Positions 43,397 through 52,314 of a stretch of 64,000 nt of DNA are shown piece by piece. Both the position numbers and the translations under genes were made by a program. The notes beneath the pieces are model-generated. The model had not been told where the DNA came from and ran no database searches. It saw only the letters and a program-made list of their open reading frames with translations. This DNA is from Bin55 sp963664665 (GTDB taxonomy: Bacteria; Pseudomonadota; Gammaproteobacteria; Pseudomonadales; Azotimanducaceae). Where the stretch lies: NCBI GenBank assembly GCA_963664665.2, contig CAXXMH010000002.1:124001-188000 (forward strand). Direction: 5' to 3'. Numbering within the stretch: the first letter of the stretch is position 1; the number at the start of each line of letters is the position of its first letter.

Positions 43397-44947
43397 ATGC
43401 ACCTTGGCTATTGGGCAGCAAGTTACCCTGATAAAGTCGCAGCGATATTAACGTCTACACACGAAGAAATTACGTATGCTCAGCTAGACGCGCGTTCGAA
43501 CCAATACTCGCAATTGTTGTATGAGCGAGGCCTGCGACGTGGTGATCACGTCGCTGTATTTATGGAGAACGATTTAAGCTTTTTCGAGGTCGTGTGGGCT
43601 GCGCTTCGATCGGGTCTGTACATAACGACGATAAACCGCTACCTCACGGCCGAGGAAGTCGCCTATATCGTCGAGGATAGCACATCGAAATCACTGGTTT
43701 CGACAACTCAGATGTCTGAAGTCGCGGAAGCACTCGCCCCTTTGATTCCAGGTTGTGAAAATCGACTGATGGTTGGTGGCGAAATTAATGGTTGGGAAAG
43801 CTACGAAGCCGCGATTGAGTCAATGCCTGACACGCCGCTTTCAGAACAATGGATTGGCGGCGCGATGCTCTACAGTTCTGGTACCACAGGTCGACCGAAA
43901 GGCATCGTCCGTCCATTGCCAGAATTGCAACTTACGCAGTTGCCTGATCCTGACGGAGCGCCGTCGGGTCCATACGGATTCGATAAAGACACGATTTACC
44001 TATCACCAGCTCCGCTGTACCACTCCGCTCCGTTCGCCTTCACGACCAATATTCAGCGGCAAGGGGGCACCGTTGTCGTGATGCCTCGTTTTGATGCGCT
44101 TGATGCGTTGCGATGCATTGAGCAATTTGGCGTCACGCATAGTCAATGGGTACCAACAATGTTCGTACGGATGCTCAAACTGACCGATGAAGAGCGTATG
44201 CGCCACGACCTTTCGTCACACGCAGTTGCGATTCACGCAGCTGCGCCGTGTCCAATGGATGTCAAACGACGCATGATCGAATGGTGGGGACCGATTATCG
44301 AGGAGTACTACGCCGGAACGGAAGGGAACGGGTCGACTCGAATTGGTAGTGAGGATTGGCTCGAACATCCGGGTTCTGTAGGCAAAGCCGCGTCCGGTGA
44401 AATCCACATCTGTGATGAAGATGGGATTGAGCTACCGACTGGTGAAGCCGGGATCGTGTACTTTGAACAGGAACGAATGACGTATTCGTACCACAATGCG
44501 CCAGAGAAAACTCGCGAAGCACGCCACCCCGATCATCCGAATTGGAGTGCATTGGGAGATGTGGGTTATCTCGATGAGGACGGATACCTATACCTAACCG
44601 ACCGAAAATCCTTCATGATTGTCTCGGGAGGGGTAAATATCTACCCGCAAGAAATTGAAAACGCGCTTATTCTTCATCCGACAGTTATGGATGTAGCTGT
44701 GTTCGGAGTTCCGAATGAAGACTTCGGAGAAGAGGTGAAGGCAGTCATACAAGTCGTCGAAGCCGTCGATGAAAGTGACGACCTCAAGGACGAGTTGATC
44801 GAATTCGCGCGAGAGAAGCTCGCGAATTACATGGTTCCACGAACGATCGATTTCATCGACGAGATGCCACGACTCCCGACTGGGAAGCTATACAAACGAC
44901 TCTTACGTGATCGATACTGGGGAAGGCACGATACACGAATCATCTAG
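43397..44947 (+). CDS. AMP-dependent acyl-CoA synthetase/ligase
   Basis: The 516-residue ANL-superfamily ligase has the P-loop YSSGTTGRPKG, the adenylate-binding EEYYAGTEGNGST and the hinge region YLTDRKSFMIVSGGVNIYPQEIENAL. The C-terminal catalytic lysine region is LPTGKLYKRLL. It activates a carboxylic acid to an acyl-CoA through an acyl-adenylate. The ATG at 43397 has TAGGGA upstream. It is divergent from the oxygenase/CoA-transferase cluster, so it may prepare that pathway's CoA thioester. The uvrB frame overlaps its last 41 bases. Confidence 0.95.
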   Translation: MHLGYWAASYPDKVAAILTSTHEEITYAQLDARSNQYSQLLYERGLRRGDHVAVFMENDLSFFEVVWAALRSGLYITTINRYLTAEEVAYIVEDSTSKSLVSTTQMSEVAEALAPLIPGCENRLMVGGEINGWESYEAAIESMPDTPLSEQWIGGAMLYSSGTTGRPKGIVRPLPELQLTQLPDPDGAPSGPYGFDKDTIYLSPAPLYHSAPFAFTTNIQRQGGTVVVMPRFDALDALRCIEQFGVTHSQWVPTMFVRMLKLTDEERMRHDLSSHAVAIHAAAPCPMDVKRRMIEWWGPIIEEYYAGTEGNGSTRIGSEDWLEHPGSVGKAASGEIHICDEDGIELPTGEAGIVYFEQERMTYSYHNAPEKTREARHPDHPNWSALGDVGYLDEDGYLYLTDRKSFMIVSGGVNIYPQEIENALILHPTVMDVAVFGVPNEDFGEEVKAVIQVVEAVDESDDLKDELIEFAREKLANYMVPRTIDFIDEMPRLPTGKLYKRLLRDRYWGRHDTRII

Positions 44948-46994
44948 TCCTCCATGCGCAACGCGACCGAGCAGAAGTGAGTTCGTATTCGAACTAACGA
45001 CGGATTTCGCGCCGGCTGGAGACCAGCCCGAGGCTATCAGCGAGTTAGTTGATGGTATCAATGGTGGAATGAGCCATCAAACGTTGCTTGGTGTCACGGG
45101 TTCCGGAAAGACCTTCACGATGGCAAATGTCATTCAAGAGCTACAACGCCCAACGATCGTGATGGCGCCAAATAAAACGCTCGCCGCACAACTCTACGGT
45201 GAATTCAAGGAGTTTTTCCCGAAAAATGCCGTTGAGTACTTCGTTTCGTATTACGACTACTACCAACCCGAGGCGTACGTACCGGTATCTGACACGTATA
45301 TCGAGAAAGAAGCGACGGTCAATGCACACATCGAGCAGATGCGCCTTTCAGCTACGAAAGCTCTGCTTCAGCGCAAAGATACCGTCATCGTTGCTTCCGT
45401 TTCCGCGATCTACGGATTGGGGGATCCGACGTCGTATCACGAGATGATCCTTCATCTAGATCGAGGAGATCGAATCGATCAACGCGTAATCATCGACCGC
45501 CTTGCGGAACTTCAGTACACACGTAATCAAGCGGCGTTCACGCGTGGTACTTATCGTGTACTCGGCGACGTTATCGACATTTATCCGGCGGAGTCAGAAC
45601 GAGACGCAATCCGCGTTGAGTTGTTTGATGATGTCATCGACTCAATCAAAGTGTTCGACCCGCTATCGGGTCACGTGAGTGAAAACGTAGCTCGCTTCAC
45701 GGTGTTTCCAAAGACGCACTATGTCACTCCAGCGGAGACGATTGAGAACGTAGTCGGTGATATTGAAGAGGAAATGGTTCGACGCCGCGATTACTTCCGC
45801 GAGAACGAGCTGTTAATTGAAGCGCAGCGGATTGAGCAACGTACAAGGTTCGATCTCGAAATGATCAGAGAGCTCGGTTACTGTAACGGAATCGAGAACT
45901 ATTCGCGGTATCTTTCAGGCCGACGCGAAGGCGAAGCACCGCCAACATTATTTGAGTACTTACCTAGCGATGCAATGTTGTTCATCGACGAATCACATGT
46001 ATCCGTACCTCAGATCGGCGCGATGTATCGTGGCGACCGTTCCCGCAAGGAAACTCTAGTTGAATACGGTTTCCGCTTACCGTCTGCACTCGACAATCGG
46101 CCATTACGATTTGAGGAATGGGAGGAGCTCGCGCCACAGATGGTGTTCGTATCCGCTACTCCGAGTGATTACGAAGCGCGGCAATCCAAGCAAACGGTTG
46201 AACAGGTTGTGCGACCAACCGGGCTTGTTGATCCGAAGATCGACGTAAGACCAGCCATTTCACAGGTGGACGACTTACTCGAAGCGATTCACTTAACGGT
46301 TGCCAATCAAGAACGCGTACTCGTCACGACTTTGACGAAGGCAATGTCCGAAGATTTGACGGACTATCTGAACGAAAACGGTATACGGGTCCGATATCTC
46401 CATTCAGATATCAATACGGTTGAGCGCATGGAAATCATCCGTGATCTCCGCTTAGGCGAATTTGACGTTCTCGTCGGAATCAATCTATTACGAGAAGGGC
46501 TCGATATGCCTGAAGTATCGCTGGTTGCCATTCTCGACGCGGACAAAGAAGGATTTCTCCGCAGTGATCGGTCGCTGATTCAGACGATCGGTCGGGCGGC
46601 GCGAAATATTCGTGGTACGGCGGTTCTGTACGGCGACCAGATAACAGGATCGATGCGGCGTGCGATTGACGAGACAGATAGACGTCGGTCGAAGCAGATT
46701 CACTTCAACAAAGCGCACGGAATCACGCCTAAGTCGGTGGAAAAGGACGTCGCAGATATCCTTGAGACGGGACAAGCAAGCAAACCAGGTGAATCACGTC
46801 GGAAACGTCGAGAGCGTCTGGACCAGAAGAGTCCTCGCTCAAACGTCACCTCCGCAGTAGAACTTGGGCGATTGCTTGAGAAGCTGGAGAAAGAAATGCT
46901 CGAACACGCCGCGCAGCTCGAATTTGAGGAAGCGGCCGCACTTCGCGATGAGATCGAAGCACTTAAAGTAGAGGCGTTTGTCGAAGGCAAATAA
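44907..46994 (+). CDS. uvrB: Excinuclease ABC subunit B
   Basis: The 695-residue UvrB helicase-like protein of nucleotide excision repair has Walker A LLGVTGSGKTFT and the beta-hairpin region YYDYYQPEAYVP. It continues with DESHVSVPQIGAMY, the motif V/VI segment LLREGLDMPEVSLVAILDADKEGF and QTIGRAARN. The UVR motif (EKEMLEHAAQLEFEEAAALRDEIEAL) is at the C-terminus. It scans damaged DNA with UvrA and recruits UvrC. The GTG at 44907 overlaps the acyl-CoA ligase end by 41 bases and adds about 20 residues to the usual start; there is no in-frame ATG nearby. A tRNA gene on the other strand begins 2 bases after the stop. Confidence 0.97.
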   Translation: MIDTGEGTIHESSSPPCATRPSRSEFVFELTTDFAPAGDQPEAISELVDGINGGMSHQTLLGVTGSGKTFTMANVIQELQRPTIVMAPNKTLAAQLYGEFKEFFPKNAVEYFVSYYDYYQPEAYVPVSDTYIEKEATVNAHIEQMRLSATKALLQRKDTVIVASVSAIYGLGDPTSYHEMILHLDRGDRIDQRVIIDRLAELQYTRNQAAFTRGTYRVLGDVIDIYPAESERDAIRVELFDDVIDSIKVFDPLSGHVSENVARFTVFPKTHYVTPAETIENVVGDIEEEMVRRRDYFRENELLIEAQRIEQRTRFDLEMIRELGYCNGIENYSRYLSGRREGEAPPTLFEYLPSDAMLFIDESHVSVPQIGAMYRGDRSRKETLVEYGFRLPSALDNRPLRFEEWEELAPQMVFVSATPSDYEARQSKQTVEQVVRPTGLVDPKIDVRPAISQVDDLLEAIHLTVANQERVLVTTLTKAMSEDLTDYLNENGIRVRYLHSDINTVERMEIIRDLRLGEFDVLVGINLLREGLDMPEVSLVAILDADKEGFLRSDRSLIQTIGRAARNIRGTAVLYGDQITGSMRRAIDETDRRRSKQIHFNKAHGITPKSVEKDVADILETGQASKPGESRRKRRERLDQKSPRSNVTSAVELGRLLEKLEKEMLEHAAQLEFEEAAALRDEIEALKVEAFVEGK

Positions 46995-46995
46995 A

Positions 46996-47070
46996 TGGTG
47001 GGCGTACCAAGGATCGAACTAGGGACCTCTACGATGTCAACGTAGCGCTCTACCGCTGAGCTATACGCCC
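46996..47070 (-). tRNA. tRNA-Val (anticodon GAC)
   Basis: The minus strand folds into a tRNA of 75 bases with an encoded CCA (46996-46998). The acceptor stem is GGGCGTA/TACGCCC and the D-stem is GCTC/GAGC. The anticodon stem CTACG/CGTAG carries the loop TTGACAT, giving anticodon GAC at 47036-47038. The T-stem CCTAG/CTTGG holds one U-U mismatch, which is tolerated but unusual. It reads valine GUC and GUU codons. It faces uvrB tail to tail, 2 bases from that gene's stop. Confidence 0.93.
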
Positions 47071-47180
47071 ACACCGTAAATTATGACTACCAGCGACTTC
47101 GCTATGACAGGGTAAGAAACGGTAGGCTCTGTTCTACTCGACTAACGAGTCAATGTATCTGTAAAATTTCGCACCCTGAA

Positions 47181-47224
47181 AAGCGCATTGTGTTTTTCAA
47201 TGCATCGCATTGGGCTATGCGCTT
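47181..47224 (+). promoter_or_regulatory. Structured leader upstream of infC
   Basis: The RNA can form an 8-bp outer stem (AAGCGCAT 47181-47188 with ATGCGCTT 47217-47224). It encloses a 6-bp hairpin (CAATGC 47198-47203 with GCATTG 47207-47212). The leader ends about 60 bases before the infC start. In many bacteria the infC-rpmI-rplT mRNA is autoregulated by ribosomal protein L20 through a leader structure, and this may be such an element. The sequence was not matched to a known L20 leader family. Confidence 0.45.
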
Positions 47225-47284
47225 CTCAAAATCGTCTCAATGGAGAATTGCTGATTAACAAGAGATCCGAGGTTCGCTCTTAAC

Positions 47285-47830
47285 GTGGCGAGTCAATCGT
47301 CACGAGCGCCACGCGCGTTATTAAATGAAGACATCAAGGCACTCCAAGTTCGCTTGGTTGGGTCAGACGGAAGACAGGTTGGCATTGTGCCTAGGAGTAA
47401 GGCATTAGCCGAAGCTCGTAGTGAAGGACTTGATCTGGTGCTGATAGCACCGGATTCACATCCTCCTGTATGCAAGATTCTTGACTACGGAAAGCATGTC
47501 TTTGACCAAAAGAAGAACAAAGCAGCGCAACGCAAGAAACAGAAGCGTACGCAGATCAAGGAACAGAAGTTTCGGCCAAATACCGACACGGGTGACTACA
47601 ACATTAAGTTAGGTAGGCTGATGCATTTCCTTGATGAGGGCGATAAAGTTAAAGTGAGCTTGCGATTTCGAGGAAGGGAAATGACCCACCCCGAAATTGG
47701 TATGGATCTAATGAGTCGAGTGACCGAGGACCTTAACGACTGGGCGACGGTCGAATACCCGCCCAAGATGGAAGGTCAGCAGATCACGATGGTCTTGGCG
47801 CCTAAGAAACGCCAGAAAGGCGTCAGCTAA
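47285..47830 (+). CDS. infC: Translation initiation factor IF-3
   Basis: The 181-residue protein has the N-domain LLNEDIKALQVRLVGSDGRQVGIV, the PPVCKILDYGKH segment and a basic linker (RKKQKRTQIKEQKFRP). The C-domain includes GDYNIKLGRLMHFLDEGDKVKVSLRFRGREMTHPE. IF-3 checks start-codon pairing on the 30S subunit and blocks premature 50S joining. It begins with GTG at 47285 rather than the AUU/AUC often used by infC for autoregulation; CCGAGG at 47267-47272 is a rather distant ribosome site. It is followed by rpmI (33 bases) and rplT. Confidence 0.97.
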   Translation: MASQSSRAPRALLNEDIKALQVRLVGSDGRQVGIVPRSKALAEARSEGLDLVLIAPDSHPPVCKILDYGKHVFDQKKNKAAQRKKQKRTQIKEQKFRPNTDTGDYNIKLGRLMHFLDEGDKVKVSLRFRGREMTHPEIGMDLMSRVTEDLNDWATVEYPPKMEGQQITMVLAPKKRQKGVS

Positions 47831-47863
47831 AAGCTCCACTCGTTTAACTAACTTCAGAGCCAA

Positions 47864-48061
47864 ATGCCAAAACTCAAGACGCACAAAGGTGCAGCGAAGC
47901 GATTTAAGCGCACCTCAAGTGGTTACAAGCACCATCGCATGGGCAAGAACCACATGAACATGAAAAAGTCGAACCGCAGGCGACGCGCCTTGCGAGGATT
48001 CAAGGATGTCTCATCTGCGGACTCGCCTAAGCTTGATCGGCTCTTACCTTTAGACAAATGA
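47864..48061 (+). CDS. rpmI: 50S ribosomal protein L35
   Basis: The 65-residue basic protein starts MPKLKTHKGAAKRFKRT and continues HRMGKNHMNMKKSNRRRRALRG, the standard L35 sequence. It sits between infC and rplT as in nearly all bacteria, 7 bases before rplT. Confidence 0.98.
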   Translation: MPKLKTHKGAAKRFKRTSSGYKHHRMGKNHMNMKKSNRRRRALRGFKDVSSADSPKLDRLLPLDK

Positions 48062-48068
48062 CGACTAC

Positions 48069-48428
48069 ATGGCACGAGTAAACAAGAGCGTCGCCTCACG
48101 CGCTCGACGTAAGAAGATTCTTAAGCAGGCGAAAGGCTACTACGGCGCCCGGAGCCGTACGTTTAAGGTCGCCAAGCAAGCGGTAATCAAAGCAGGTCAG
48201 TACGCCTATCGGGACCGTCGCCAACGTAAACGTCAGTTCAGGTCACTTTGGATTGTTCGGATCAACGCGGCGGCACGCGAACACGGCTTATCCTATAGCC
48301 AGTTTATGAACGGACTTAAGAAAGCGTCCATACAACTCGATCGAAAGGTGCTTGCTCATCTTGCCGTCAGCGAGACAGATTCGTTTGCAGCTGTAGTTGA
48401 ACGCGCTAAGCAGGCAATTGCTGCTTAA
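48069..48428 (+). CDS. rplT: 50S ribosomal protein L20
   Basis: The 119-residue protein has MARVNKSVASRARRKKILKQAKGYYGARSR and YSQFMNGLKKASIQLDRKVLAHLAVSE, typical of L20. L20 is an early 23S rRNA-binding assembly protein and a repressor of its own operon in several bacteria. It lies 7 bases after rpmI. Confidence 0.98.
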   Translation: MARVNKSVASRARRKKILKQAKGYYGARSRTFKVAKQAVIKAGQYAYRDRRQRKRQFRSLWIVRINAAAREHGLSYSQFMNGLKKASIQLDRKVLAHLAVSETDSFAAVVERAKQAIAA

Positions 48429-48496
48429 AACCTAAATCGTGTGCGCTATCGAGCGTTGCATGAATTCCGTAGTCCTTACTTCCGCTAGAGTAGATT

Positions 48497-49477
48497 TTGG
48501 CAACTGAGCTTGATACGTTGCGTGTCGATGCGTTGGAGCGGATCGCCGCAGCCGAGACTGAGCGCTCGCTTGAGGAATTAAGGGTCGCATATCTGGGTCG
48601 TAACGGGCAAATTACCCAGCGCTTGAAGTCCATCAGCACTCTGCCGAAGGACGAACGCCCAACCGCGGGCGCTTCCATCAACGCAGTCAAGAAAGCGATA
48701 GAAACCGCGCTTGATGAGCAAAACGGAGTTCTTCTGCGGTCCGCGCGGTCTAGTAATCTCACAGAAGAAATCGATGTTACATTGCCGGGCCGACAGCGAC
48801 ACCCAGGCGGTCATCATCCAGTCAATCAAACGATAACTAGGATCGAAGGCATATTTGTCGCCGCGGGGTATCGAATTGCGGTTGGTCCGGAAATTGAAGA
48901 CGACTATCACAACTTCGAAGCCCTCAACATCCCAGCTAATCATCCAGCGCGGGCGATGCATGACACGTTCTATCTCACTGATGGTTCATTGTTGCGCACG
49001 CATACATCGCCTGTACAAGTGCGAGTGATGCAGAAGATGGCGCCGCCGATCCGCATCATCTGTCCAGGACGCGTTTACAGGAAGGACCTGGACCGGACGC
49101 ACACGCCGATGTTCCATCAGGTCGAAGGACTCGTCGTCGATCGCGGGATTTCTTTCGCGGATCTAAAAGGTACTGTATTAGGTTTCTTAAACGAGTATTT
49201 CGAACGTGAAGTCGAAGTTCGATTCCGACCGTCTTACTTCCCCTTTACGGAGCCTTCCGCAGAAGTCGACATCATGGGCGCCAAGGGTTGGACTGAAATC
49301 ATGGGCTGTGGCATGGTGCACCCGAACGTGCTGAAGGGGTGCGGAATCGACACTGAGGTGTATTCCGGTTTTGCGTTCGGATTCGGTGCTGATCGCATGA
49401 CCATGCTCAAGTACGGTATTGATGATCTACGTATGTTGTTCGAGAACGACATTCGCTTTCTACAGCAGCTGGCGTGA
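48497..49477 (+). CDS. pheS: Phenylalanyl-tRNA synthetase alpha subunit
   Basis: The 326-residue class II synthetase subunit has HPGGHHPVNQTI, motif 2 RIICPGRVYRKDLDRTHTPMFHQVEG and motif 3 YSGFAFGFGADRMTML. It charges tRNA-Phe as an alpha2-beta2 enzyme. The TTG at 48497 is the only usable start and has no strong ribosome site. pheT starts 6 bases after the stop. No Phe-rich leader peptide or attenuator was visible in the 68 bases upstream. Confidence 0.97.
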   Translation: MATELDTLRVDALERIAAAETERSLEELRVAYLGRNGQITQRLKSISTLPKDERPTAGASINAVKKAIETALDEQNGVLLRSARSSNLTEEIDVTLPGRQRHPGGHHPVNQTITRIEGIFVAAGYRIAVGPEIEDDYHNFEALNIPANHPARAMHDTFYLTDGSLLRTHTSPVQVRVMQKMAPPIRIICPGRVYRKDLDRTHTPMFHQVEGLVVDRGISFADLKGTVLGFLNEYFEREVEVRFRPSYFPFTEPSAEVDIMGAKGWTEIMGCGMVHPNVLKGCGIDTEVYSGFAFGFGADRMTMLKYGIDDLRMLFENDIRFLQQLA

Positions 49478-49483
49478 TCCGTA

Positions 49484-51856
49484 ATGAAGATCAGTGAAAA
49501 GTGGTTGCGTAGCTGGATCGATCCAAGTGTGGATACAGTCGAACTGTGTGACCAATTGACCAATCTTGGACTTGAAGTCGACGGATATGCACCGACCTAT
49601 CAACATTTGTCGGGCGTTACGGTTGCGGAGATTAAGTCGATCGAGAACGTAAGCAATGTAGATGGAAAATCTGTGAAGAATTGCGTAGTGGACATTGGCA
49701 CTGAGCAAGTTCAGGTTATCTGTGGTGCGCCAAACGTTCGAGTTGGCATGAAATCAGCTTATGCCCGTGACGGCGCAACATTGAACGAAAAAGATCGGGT
49801 GAAGAAAGCTCGTATCTATGGCGTGGATTCCGATGGCATGCTGTGCAGCGGCGCAGAGTTAGGGATCGATTGCGACACAAGTGGGATTTTGGATTTACCG
49901 GAGCATCTTCCGCTTGGTGTTGATATCAAGGATGCCCTGAGTCTCGACGACATTACGATCGACATCGACCTCACGCCGAATCGCGGTGATTGTCTCTCGC
50001 TTCGCGGAATCGCACGAGAGCTCGGCGTGGTTAATCGATTGCCGGTTGAAGAAACGAAGATCGAGAACATACCTTCGCGGAATACTCGGGAGCTACCGAT
50101 CGAGTTAGCCAATCCAGTAAGTTGTCCACGCTACCTTGGTCGGGTTATTGCCAACATTGATTCGAGTGCTTCGTCGCCTGATTGGATGGTACAGCGGCTA
50201 ATCGGGTGCGGTTTGCGACCGATCGATCCGATCGTTGACGTAACAAACTATGTCATGCTGGAACTCGGTCAGCCACTGCATGCGTTTGACTTAGCCAACA
50301 CGCGAAACGGAATCGTCGTTCGGGATGCGAAGGTCGGAGAGAAACTCACGCTACTAGACGGTACTGAGATCGAGTTTGACCCAGGAACTCTTCTGATCAC
50401 CGATGGTGACACGCCGCTTGCGATTGCTGGCGTAATGGGTGGGGAACGTAGCGGAATTCAAAACGATACACGAGATGTGTTTCTCGAGTGTGCGTACTTT
50501 TCCCCAAGCGCGATTACAGGGACACCACGTTTGTATGGTCTCCAAACCGATGCTTCATTGCGCTACGAACGCGGAGTCGATTTCGGATTGCAGCACGAGG
50601 CAATTGAACGAGCGACCCATCTACTCTGTGAAATCGTTGGCGGTGAACCAGGTCCGGTCACGGTCGCCGAATCTTTAGAGCATATTCCTGCTGATCGTCG
50701 GATCACGTTGCGGAAGGAGCGATTGGCGATGTTGGTCGGGGAACGAATTCCTGATGAAGAGGTGGAGGATGTATTTGCTCGACTCGGATTCGAGGTCAAA
50801 TCCGATGACGTAAGTTGGCACGTAGGTGTGCCCACGTATCGCTTTGACCTGGCAATCGAAGAGGACTTGGTGGAGGAAGTTTGTCGCGTGCATGGCTACA
50901 ACCAGATTGGCGCTTCGCACCCGAACGCTTCGTTGTCTTTTGATGTCGAGCTCGATAGAGTTTCTACGTCGTTGACATCTCGAAGTCGAGTAGCGGAATT
51001 AGGTTACTACGAAGTCATCAACTACAGTTTTATTGAAAAGGACTTGAACGATCGATTTGTTCCGGAATTCCAAGCGCCTCAAGTTGAGAATCCGATCGCA
51101 TCTCAATACGCATCTATGCGCAAATCTCTTATTCCGGGATTGATTGCAAGCGCACGTCACAACCTGTCTCGCCAACAGGAGACAGTGCGCCTGTTTGAGC
51201 ATGGGAAGTGCTTCACCATCGAGGGTGGGCACACGGTTCAAGAAGACAGACTTGCTGGAATCGCATTCGGCTCGAGTCAACCCGAAGGTTGGACGGACCC
51301 GCAGCGTGACATCGACTTTTTCGACTTTAAAGGCGACCTTGAACGGGTACTGTCGCTTCTTGGCACGGACGTTAGTTACGAGCGATCGAAGAAAGCGTAT
51401 CTACATCCTGGTCAGGCAGCGCGTATCGTCACGGAAGCAGGCGAAGTTGGAGATTTCGGCAAAGTTCATCCGGAGATCTCAATGGCGATGGAACTGCCAG
51501 AAGAATCCTTCGTTTTCGAGTTGGACGCCGAGCCGTTCACACAAGTTGATGCACGACTAGCAGAGTACGTCGCTCCGTTTCCTTACGTGCGTCGTGATCT
51601 CGCACTACTCGTTGACGAAAGTGTGCGCGTACAAGATCTTTGCGCTGTTATTCGTAACGAACTGACCGATTTGCTCTCCGAACTGACAGTCTTCGACGTG
51701 TATCAAGGCGATAAGGTAGGAGCAAATAAAAAAAGCGTTGGTTTAGGCTTAATTCTGCAGGATAGAAAGACGACGTTAACAGACGCGACCGTCGTGAAGC
51801 GCATGGACTCGCTACTCGCAACGCTAGCTGCCGAGTTTGGTGTCATACAACGTTGA
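49484..51856 (+). CDS. pheT: Phenylalanyl-tRNA synthetase beta subunit
   Basis: The 790-residue subunit starts MKISEKWLRSWIDPSV and contains a tRNA-binding OB domain (QVICGAPNVRVGMKSAYARDGATL). The central B3/B4 region has LDLTPNRGDCLSLRGIARELGVV-like sequence and the editing-site PRYLGRV segment. A B5 domain and a C-terminal anticodon-binding ferredoxin-like domain (YVAPFPYVRRDLALLVDE) follow. Editing of Tyr-tRNA-Phe is the usual second role. The stop TGA (51854-51856) lies within the -35 box of the ihfA promoter. Confidence 0.97.
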   Translation: MKISEKWLRSWIDPSVDTVELCDQLTNLGLEVDGYAPTYQHLSGVTVAEIKSIENVSNVDGKSVKNCVVDIGTEQVQVICGAPNVRVGMKSAYARDGATLNEKDRVKKARIYGVDSDGMLCSGAELGIDCDTSGILDLPEHLPLGVDIKDALSLDDITIDIDLTPNRGDCLSLRGIARELGVVNRLPVEETKIENIPSRNTRELPIELANPVSCPRYLGRVIANIDSSASSPDWMVQRLIGCGLRPIDPIVDVTNYVMLELGQPLHAFDLANTRNGIVVRDAKVGEKLTLLDGTEIEFDPGTLLITDGDTPLAIAGVMGGERSGIQNDTRDVFLECAYFSPSAITGTPRLYGLQTDASLRYERGVDFGLQHEAIERATHLLCEIVGGEPGPVTVAESLEHIPADRRITLRKERLAMLVGERIPDEEVEDVFARLGFEVKSDDVSWHVGVPTYRFDLAIEEDLVEEVCRVHGYNQIGASHPNASLSFDVELDRVSTSLTSRSRVAELGYYEVINYSFIEKDLNDRFVPEFQAPQVENPIASQYASMRKSLIPGLIASARHNLSRQQETVRLFEHGKCFTIEGGHTVQEDRLAGIAFGSSQPEGWTDPQRDIDFFDFKGDLERVLSLLGTDVSYERSKKAYLHPGQAARIVTEAGEVGDFGKVHPEISMAMELPEESFVFELDAEPFTQVDARLAEYVAPFPYVRRDLALLVDESVRVQDLCAVIRNELTDLLSELTVFDVYQGDKVGANKKSVGLGLILQDRKTTLTDATVVKRMDSLLATLAAEFGVIQR

Positions 51857-51880
51857 CATACTCGACGAAATTACTATAAA
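51853..51880 (+). promoter_or_regulatory. Consensus-like sigma70 promoter for ihfA
   Basis: TTGACA at 51853-51858 and TATAAA at 51875-51880 are separated by 16 bases. The -35 hexamer overlaps the pheT stop codon. The spacing is one base short of optimal but both hexamers are near consensus. Its location is right for separate transcription of ihfA-merR. Confidence 0.75.
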
Positions 51881-51912
51881 GTCTAAATAATTCAATAAGT
51901 TGAAGCAGCGTT

Positions 51913-52314
51913 GTGGCAGACTCAGACCACGCCAACGAGGCCGCGAATGCTGCTGACCATGGCACGCGTGAGAGTTACGAGCTCGGAGACGATTCAATAG
52001 CACCGTTGCGAGATAAAGTAACTCGCGCGACTCTCGCGCGAGTAATTGGTGAACGAATCGGGTTGAGTAATAGTCTCTGCAATGACTTAGTCTTGAGTTT
52101 TTTTGATACTATTAAGCAGTCCCTAATACAAGGTGAAAGCGTAAAAATACAGAAGTTCGCAACGTTTAATTTACGCTCAAAAAAGGCACGTCCGGGTCGA
52201 AATCCAAAAACTGGAGAAGAGGTTGAGGTTTCGGCCCGGCGTGTTGTGACATTCAGGCCTAGCCGCAAATTACGGAATCTTGTAGATTCTCGTGGACGAC
52301 AAAGCGAACCGTAG
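51913..52314 (+). CDS. ihfA: Integration host factor alpha-like DNA-bending protein
   Basis: The 133-residue protein has the HU/IHF fold: LARVIGERIGLSNSLCNDLVLSFFDTIKQSL, GESVKIQKFATFNLRSKKARPGRNPKTGEE and ARRVVTFRPSRKLR. The ARPGRNPKTGE loop inserts a Pro into the DNA minor groove to bend it. Compared with the usual roughly 99 residues it carries an acidic N-terminal extension of about 30 residues. The GTG at 51913 is the chosen start; a TTG at 52006 would give normal length. Its place after pheT identifies it as IhfA. It overlaps the next gene. Confidence 0.93.
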   Translation: MADSDHANEAANAADHGTRESYELGDDSIAPLRDKVTRATLARVIGERIGLSNSLCNDLVLSFFDTIKQSLIQGESVKIQKFATFNLRSKKARPGRNPKTGEEVEVSARRVVTFRPSRKLRNLVDSRGRQSEP

